Origin: CALXXL01 sp034926605
GTDB lineage: Bacteria > Verrucomicrobiota > Lentisphaeria > Victivallales > Victivallaceae
Direction of reading: 5' to 3'
Assembly (NCBI GenBank): GCA_034926605.1
Contig: JAYFQV010000002.1
Coordinates: forward strand, 1-64,000
DNA length: 64,000 nucleotides
Shown here piece by piece: positions 60,801 through 64,000 of the stretch; positions within the stretch are counted from its first letter, which is position 1; each line of letters opens with the position of its first letter. A program made the position numbers and the translations under genes. The notes under the pieces were generated by a model. It was not told where the DNA came from, ran no database searches, and was given only the letters and a program-made list of their open reading frames with translations.

Positions 60801-61400
60801 TCCGAACTTACCGGACAGTTTTATCAACTCGCGGTTGACCCGTTTCTCCTCGTCCATGCCATGATCCATAAGCTCGAGGAAAAAGTTGTTCTTGCCCACC
60901 AGCCCGGTGAAATAGTCGATTGCCCGTTCCGCCCCGGCCGCATCTCCCGCCAATATTCTGGCCGGCACCTCGCCGCCGATGCAGGCGGAAAGTATCATGA
61001 GGCCGTCATGCCACTTTTCCAGCAATTCGCGGTCGATGCGCGGCTTGTAATACATGCCGGTGGCGTAAGCCTCGGAAATCAGGTGGCAGAGGTTGTGGTA
61101 CCCGGTGTCGTTTTCGGCCAGCACCAGCAGATGAAATCCACGCTGGTGGGCCACCATCTGATTGCGGTCGTGCCGCGACCCCGGAGCCACATACATTTCG
61201 CAGCCGAATATCGGTTTTATGCCGTCTTTTCTGAAAGTATTGTACAGGTCGATGCAGCCGCCCATATAGCCGTGGTCGGTGATCGCAACCGCCTCCATCT
61301 CATACTCCTTGGCCAAACTCAGCAATCCGGAGCAGGTGCAGGCGCCGTCCAGCAGACTGTAATGGCTGTGCACGTGGAGGTGAACAAAATCAGAAGGCAT
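57843..61400 (-). CDS. dnaE: DNA polymerase III alpha subunit DnaE
   Basis: A 1185-residue replicative polymerase. The N-terminal PHP domain starts FVHLHVHSHYSLLDG and runs to about 280. The palm has GPGRGSGAGSVVAYLTGITDIDP and the catalytic PDFDVDFCEDRR. VYQEQ-type segments (GIMLYQEQIMQV), GYGFNKSHSAAYA and a C-terminal helix-hairpin-helix and OB fold (VRFGGMVQSVTRKTSKKTQ) follow. No exonuclease domain is inserted, so this is the DnaE1 type that relies on a separate proofreading subunit. It overlaps rdgB by one base (TGATG). Confidence 0.97.
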   Translation of the reverse strand: MPSDFVHLHVHSHYSLLDGACTCSGLLSLAKEYEMEAVAITDHGYMGGCIDLYNTFRKDGIKPIFGCEMYVAPGSRHDRNQMVAHQRGFHLLVLAENDTGYHNLCHLISEAYATGMYYKPRIDRELLEKWHDGLMILSACIGGEVPARILAGDAAGAERAIDYFTGLVGKNNFFLELMDHGMDEEKRVNRELIKLSGKFGLKLVATNDVHYLKREHAEAHEVMLCIQTQCRIDDPKRFRFCAPEFYFKSPDEMKHIFREIPEAITNTRGIAERCSINLTFAPEANHYPVFTLSDNSDRQAEVLREHCQAGVAPRYGFDPTAGNLTPEQQALLDRMDYELSVITKTKYPSYFLVVADFINYAKTQDIPVGPGRGSGAGSVVAYLTGITDIDPIRYNLLFERFLNPERVSPPDFDVDFCEDRRVEVIDYVRNKYGADSVAQICTYGTLKPKAVIKDVARVLGFDFAFGDRITKLIPGDPKITIEKAIKASPDLKKMVEKDPDVARVFKHAEVLEGINRQLGIHAAGVIIGDQPLDNLVPLARGANGEVITEYPSVPCESLGLLKMDFLGLRTLTIIHNAVKMIERNRGVSLDFDRVPIDDKKTFDLLRAGDTVAVFQLESGGMQNLCRNFGVDTMEHIIALLAIYRPGPMDFIPQFVARKKGLEPVIYDHPLMEKYLQETYGIMLYQEQIMQVVQVLAGFSLGGADILRRAIGKKKVDVLQQQKEKFVDGCRKTNNIDAALAERIWEKIKMFAGYGFNKSHSAAYAFVAYRTAYLKANYPVEFMAAVLTSEIRDAEKIAFLISACKDMKIPVLPPDVNTSEIKFGVDGDSIRFGIGAIKGVGEAAAGAVLRARESGGKFTSFADFCERCGDAINSRMLENLIRAGAFDSFGLRRSQLMAVAEPTMRFAQSAARERKSGQRSLFELLDETEQDGIMNIPAPDIPEFDPEEILRSEKELLGFYVTGHPLTRYVDVIKELSTVRLNALEKLTDNTPVRFGGMVQSVTRKTSKKTQNPYLIVEIEGLDGTAECMMYERAMRNQEASGVQIEKGLPVFAEALASAREGETPRLSLEMVITLTAGMEKYAGEILLFADASALTDDVFERISQHNRRHRGETRLVFAVTGERDAGRIIYVETGVRVAATFEYLAGLEALFGSHCWKLKGNDKLPEPRRIFKPRPEQSDKAAKGN

Positions 61401-62002
61401 CAGTCAAAATCCTCGTCAAGCACGCTCATCTCGTCTTCAAAGAACTCGATAGCCGCTTTGCAGGCCATCGCGCGATGGCTGATCCGGTTCTTCTGGTCTG
61501 CCGACATTTCGCCGAAAGTCTGGTCATGGCCGTCGGGCTGGAAGATCGGATCGTAGCCGAAGCCGCCTTCCCCGCGAGAAGTCTCAACGATAACGCCGCC
61601 GACATGACCGGTGAAACTGGCCACCGCCTCGCCGTTTACCGCGATCGCGATGACGCAGGTGAAGCGTGCGCGGCGGTTATCCTTGCCCTTGAGCTCCTCG
61701 AGAACCCGAGCGATGCGCGTGCTGTTGGTGCCGGCATAACGGGCGGAGTAAATGCCGGGCGCGCCGTTCAGCGCCTCGACCTCAAGTCCGGAATCATCGG
61801 CAAAAGCCGGAACATCGCAATATTTGCAGGCTGCCACCGCCTTCAATTCGGCGTTTTCCTGAAATGTGGAACCGGTTTCCTCCACTTCTTCGAAGCCGGG
61901 ATATTCATTGAGAGAACGTATTTCAACGTTCTGGTCTTTAAGGAGTTCCTTGTACTCTTCGACTTTGTGTTCGTTGCGGGTCGCCGCCACGATGTATGCC
62001 AT
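61400..62002 (-). CDS. rdgB: XTP/dITP pyrophosphatase RdgB (HAM1)
   Basis: A 200-residue house-cleaning enzyme that hydrolyses non-canonical purine triphosphates (dITP, XTP) to monophosphates. Motifs: IVAATRNEHKVEEYKELL, TGSTFQENAELKA, ADDSGLEVEALNGAPGIYSARYAG, GGFGYDPIFQPDG and SHRAMA. GAGGAACGCGAAA precedes the ATG. Coupled by one base to dnaE, a sensible link between nucleotide-pool cleaning and replication. Confidence 0.97.
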   Translation of the reverse strand: MAYIVAATRNEHKVEEYKELLKDQNVEIRSLNEYPGFEEVEETGSTFQENAELKAVAACKYCDVPAFADDSGLEVEALNGAPGIYSARYAGTNSTRIARVLEELKGKDNRRARFTCVIAIAVNGEAVASFTGHVGGVIVETSRGEGGFGYDPIFQPDGHDQTFGEMSADQKNRISHRAMACKAAIEFFEDEMSVLDEDFD

Positions 62003-62088
62003 TTTCGCGTTCCTCGAGATTTGAATTGGGTTTCAACTTAGTTTATATTAACGCAGGAACTGAAATTATCAAACGCGCAAGAAAAAAA

Positions 62089-63474
62089 ATGGCAAAAATT
62101 ACCGTCGCCGCGGCGGGGCTTTCCGGCCTCGCCGGAAAAAGAGTTCTCGCCGGTGTTTCCGGCGGGGCCGACTCCATCGCGCTGCTGCTGCTGCTTTGCA
62201 GAGCAAAGGCCGCAGTGGAGGCCGTGCATTTCGAGCATGGCATCAGGGGAGAGGAAAGCCGGCGCGACGCCGAATTCGTAACGGAATTCTGCAATGCCCG
62301 CGGCATCCCGTGCCGGACATTCGCGCTGGCGGTGCCGGAAAACCGCGGCCGTGGCGAAAACCTCGAAGCCGCCGCCCGCAGAATGCGGCTGGAAATGTGG
62401 AAAAAATTGGCGGAGGGCGGAGCCTTGGTTGCGCTCGGCCATCACCGCAACGACGCGGAAGAAAACATGCTTCTGCGCATCGGACGCGGCGGCAATACCT
62501 CGTCCATCACCGCGCTCCGGCGGCATTCGCGGCTTGAAGGCGTGGAACTGCTGCGCCCGCTGATAGGCTTCTCCCGCCGGGAAATCGAGGAATTTCTGCT
62601 ATCTCAAGGCGTCTGGAAATGGTGCTTCGACGCCACCAACGCCGACTGCGCCTACCAGCGCAACTTCCTGCGCAACAAAATACTGCCCGAGTGGAAAAAA
62701 TCGTTCCCTCCGGTTGAAAAAGGTATTGCGGCATCGCTGCAGGCGTTGTCCGACGACGCAGACTTCATCGAGGCTTGCGCCGAACGCGAATTCGCCGGAA
62801 TCTCCGGCAGTCAAATCACCCCCGTCGCGTTCTGGCGGGACCTTCATCCCGCATTGCTGTCCAGAGTTTTGAAGCGCTATTTCAACTCGGAAGAATCGCT
62901 GAGCCCCGGCCGCCGCCGCGAATTGTTGAAATTTTTAACCTCGCCGCATGACGGAGAAACCGCCATCTTCGGACGCATCTGGCGCAAAAGCCGCGGCATG
63001 CTGTCTATTCCGGCAGGCGAACCGCTTGCCGCGATATTATGGAACTGGCGACGCCAACCGGAAGCGGCGACCGAATATGGCTTCTTTTCGGCGGAATCCG
63101 CAATCATGCCGGAAGCGCCCGCGTTCGACCCCTGTGTCGCCTGGTTCGCTCCGGAGGAGCTCCCGGAAACGCTGGAAATATCACCGCGCCGCGATGGCGA
63201 ACGGTTCACGTCTTTTTCCGGGCGTGGAAAGAGCGTAAAGCAACTTTTCATCGATCACAAACTGATGCCGGAGACCAAAGCGGCACAACCGGTTGTGCGC
63301 ACGGCCGACGGAGAGATATTGTGGATTCCCGGCCTGGCCAACGCTCGCGGCTATCTGGCTTCGCCCGGGTCTCCGGCGCTCCGGCTTGGCTTCAGCAAAA
63401 ATGCCGCATCCGCCAGCGCTCTCAACAAAAGCAGCAACGCCGCCGCACCCGCCGCCCACGGGCCGGAAAAATAG
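62089..63474 (+). CDS. tilS: tRNA(Ile)-lysidine synthetase TilS
   Basis: A 461-residue enzyme that changes C34 of tRNA-Ile(CAU) to lysidine using ATP and lysine. The PP-loop is SGGADS (residues 24-29), with HFEHGIRGEESRRDAEFV, GHHRNDAEENMLLRIGRG and RPLIGFSRREIEEFL in the N-terminal domain. The C-terminal domain ends with VKQLFIDHKLMPETKAAQPVV and ILWIPGLANARGYL. ATG 62089 has a poor ribosome site, but earlier in-frame codons lie over rdgB. The last 124 bases overlap a convergent membrane-protein gene; the final 25 residues are Ala/Asn-rich and unlike the family. Confidence 0.94.
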   Translation: MAKITVAAAGLSGLAGKRVLAGVSGGADSIALLLLLCRAKAAVEAVHFEHGIRGEESRRDAEFVTEFCNARGIPCRTFALAVPENRGRGENLEAAARRMRLEMWKKLAEGGALVALGHHRNDAEENMLLRIGRGGNTSSITALRRHSRLEGVELLRPLIGFSRREIEEFLLSQGVWKWCFDATNADCAYQRNFLRNKILPEWKKSFPPVEKGIAASLQALSDDADFIEACAEREFAGISGSQITPVAFWRDLHPALLSRVLKRYFNSEESLSPGRRRELLKFLTSPHDGETAIFGRIWRKSRGMLSIPAGEPLAAILWNWRRQPEAATEYGFFSAESAIMPEAPAFDPCVAWFAPEELPETLEISPRRDGERFTSFSGRGKSVKQLFIDHKLMPETKAAQPVVRTADGEILWIPGLANARGYLASPGSPALRLGFSKNAASASALNKSSNAAAPAAHGPEK

Positions 63475-64000
63475 ACGGCAACCGAAAGCGCTCCCCACAA
63501 CCACCACTGTCTTTTCCAACAAAGCAGAGCCGCCGCCAGAATGAATGCCCCATAGATTGGCAGCAGAAATCTTGCCGCATCCCAGGTGGCGCACGGATAG
63601 CCGCAGAAAAACAGCAGCACCGGCAAACTCCATAATGCTATAATCGTCCGGCTTTTACGGTCTGAAACCAGCGCCAGCGCGGCCAGGCCGGCCGCCCACC
63701 ACGGCCGGTTGGCATTGAACAGAAACGCCAGATTGCCGGGAATGCACTCGAACAGGAATCCGGCCGCCGCACGATTGGGGTGCAGCACATAGGGAAAAGT
63801 GAAAATTCCGCCCAGCTGGTGATGATTCACGGCCAGTTGTACCGAAAACACCGCCATTGCCATAAGTCCGCCCGCAGCATAGCGCGCGAGTGCAATGCCC
63901 GACCAGGGACGCTCCTCGCGCAGCATCCAGACCAGCGCCATAACCGGCAGATAAAACACGTCATTGACCCGGATCAGACACGCGAACCCGAACACCGCCC
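63351..64000 (-). CDS. Multi-spanning membrane protein, C-terminal part (partial)
   Basis: The frame is open from the right edge to its stop at 63351-63353, about 215 residues, with six or so hydrophobic spans and short loops. The loop PYVLHPNRAAAGFLFECIPGNLAFLFNANRPWW (parts) and the series of aromatic spans resemble the C-terminal half of GT-C type glycosyltransferases or dolichyl-mannosyltransferase-like proteins, but this is only an impression. The start lies beyond the window. Its last 124 bases run antisense to the end of tilS; the last true span (about GPWAAGAAALLLLLRALADA) lies within the overlap. Confidence 0.75.
   Translation of the reverse strand, partial: AVFGFACLIRVNDVFYLPVMALVWMLREERPWSGIALARYAAGGLMAMAVFSVQLAVNHHQLGGIFTFPYVLHPNRAAAGFLFECIPGNLAFLFNANRPWWAAGLAALALVSDRKSRTIIALWSLPVLLFFCGYPCATWDAARFLLPIYGAFILAAALLCWKRQWWLWGALSVAVYFSGPWAAGAAALLLLLRALADAAFLLKPSRSAGDPGEAR

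Noticed and set aside
1..64000. CRISPR array, insertion sequence or prophage
   Set aside because: No regularly spaced repeats, transposase motif (DDE, HUH), integrase or phage structural gene was seen.

Overview
The window looks like a chromosome segment of a GC-rich, strictly anaerobic, Gram-negative polysaccharide-using bacterium of the PVC superphylum, most likely Lentisphaeria (Victivallis-like) or a close relative. This is inferred from gene content: lipid A genes (lpxB, lpxD), Skp, two trimeric [FeFe]-hydrogenase operons with a Rex repressor, a receptor-type Ser/Thr kinase with a DWG motif and an FGE-like sensor domain, ThuA, AGE-epimerase, CE7 esterase and heparinase II/III-type proteins. 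No phage, insertion sequence or CRISPR array was seen. The only atypical stretch is an AT-rich, gene-poor region of about 450 bp at the left end, on the 3' side of a tRNA-Thr gene.

Layout. 1-7436 is mostly leftward: tRNA-Thr, AGE epimerase, lpxB, dapB, fabF, acpP, then a CE7 acetyl-esterase with two small membrane proteins. 7701-14796 is a rightward four-gene operon with a good sigma70 promoter: a MotA/ExbB-like membrane protein, a TM plus coiled-coil protein with a degenerate protease-like end, a Ser/Thr kinase-FGE fusion, and an ABC-F ATPase. 14927-16467 holds thuA and a pseudouridine synthase (leftward). Divergent from these is rsmI, followed by a thioredoxin lipoprotein, dsbD, lepB, an unknown anchored protein, a secreted unknown protein and a lactonase. 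A P1B metal ATPase, a repeat lipoprotein and an esterase follow.

26762-37750 is the energy block. Rightward rex-hydC-hydB-hydA1 faces leftward hydC-hydB-hydA2, with thiC between them. Both hydrogenase promoters carry a related inverted repeat of about 18 bp (TAGATA-A6-TATCTA type) at the transcription start, so one repressor, plausibly Rex, may set both operons by NADH/NAD+ ratio. HydA1 carries an extra C-terminal domain that looks like a thioredoxin-like [2Fe-2S] fold that has lost its cysteines.

37869-42697 (leftward) is an AlgI/AlgJ-type O-acetylation cluster led by an FGE-like secreted protein. 42842-48925 (rightward) holds purO, a UvrD/PcrA helicase, a small HTH-like protein, skp, lpxD and a Sel1-repeat protein. 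48909-52319 (leftward) holds a small membrane protein, trmL and the rpmJ-rpsM-rpsK-rpoA-rplQ operon, which lacks rpsD. 52630-62002 (leftward) is rdgB, dnaE, a sodium:solute symporter, acpS and a large heparinase-like protein. tilS (rightward) and the end of a multi-spanning membrane protein (leftward) close the window and overlap tail to tail.

The best candidate for an undescribed system is the 7701-14796 operon: an ion-channel-like MotA/MotB-type pair encoded with a transmembrane kinase. All functional calls rest on motifs read by eye; no database search was possible.
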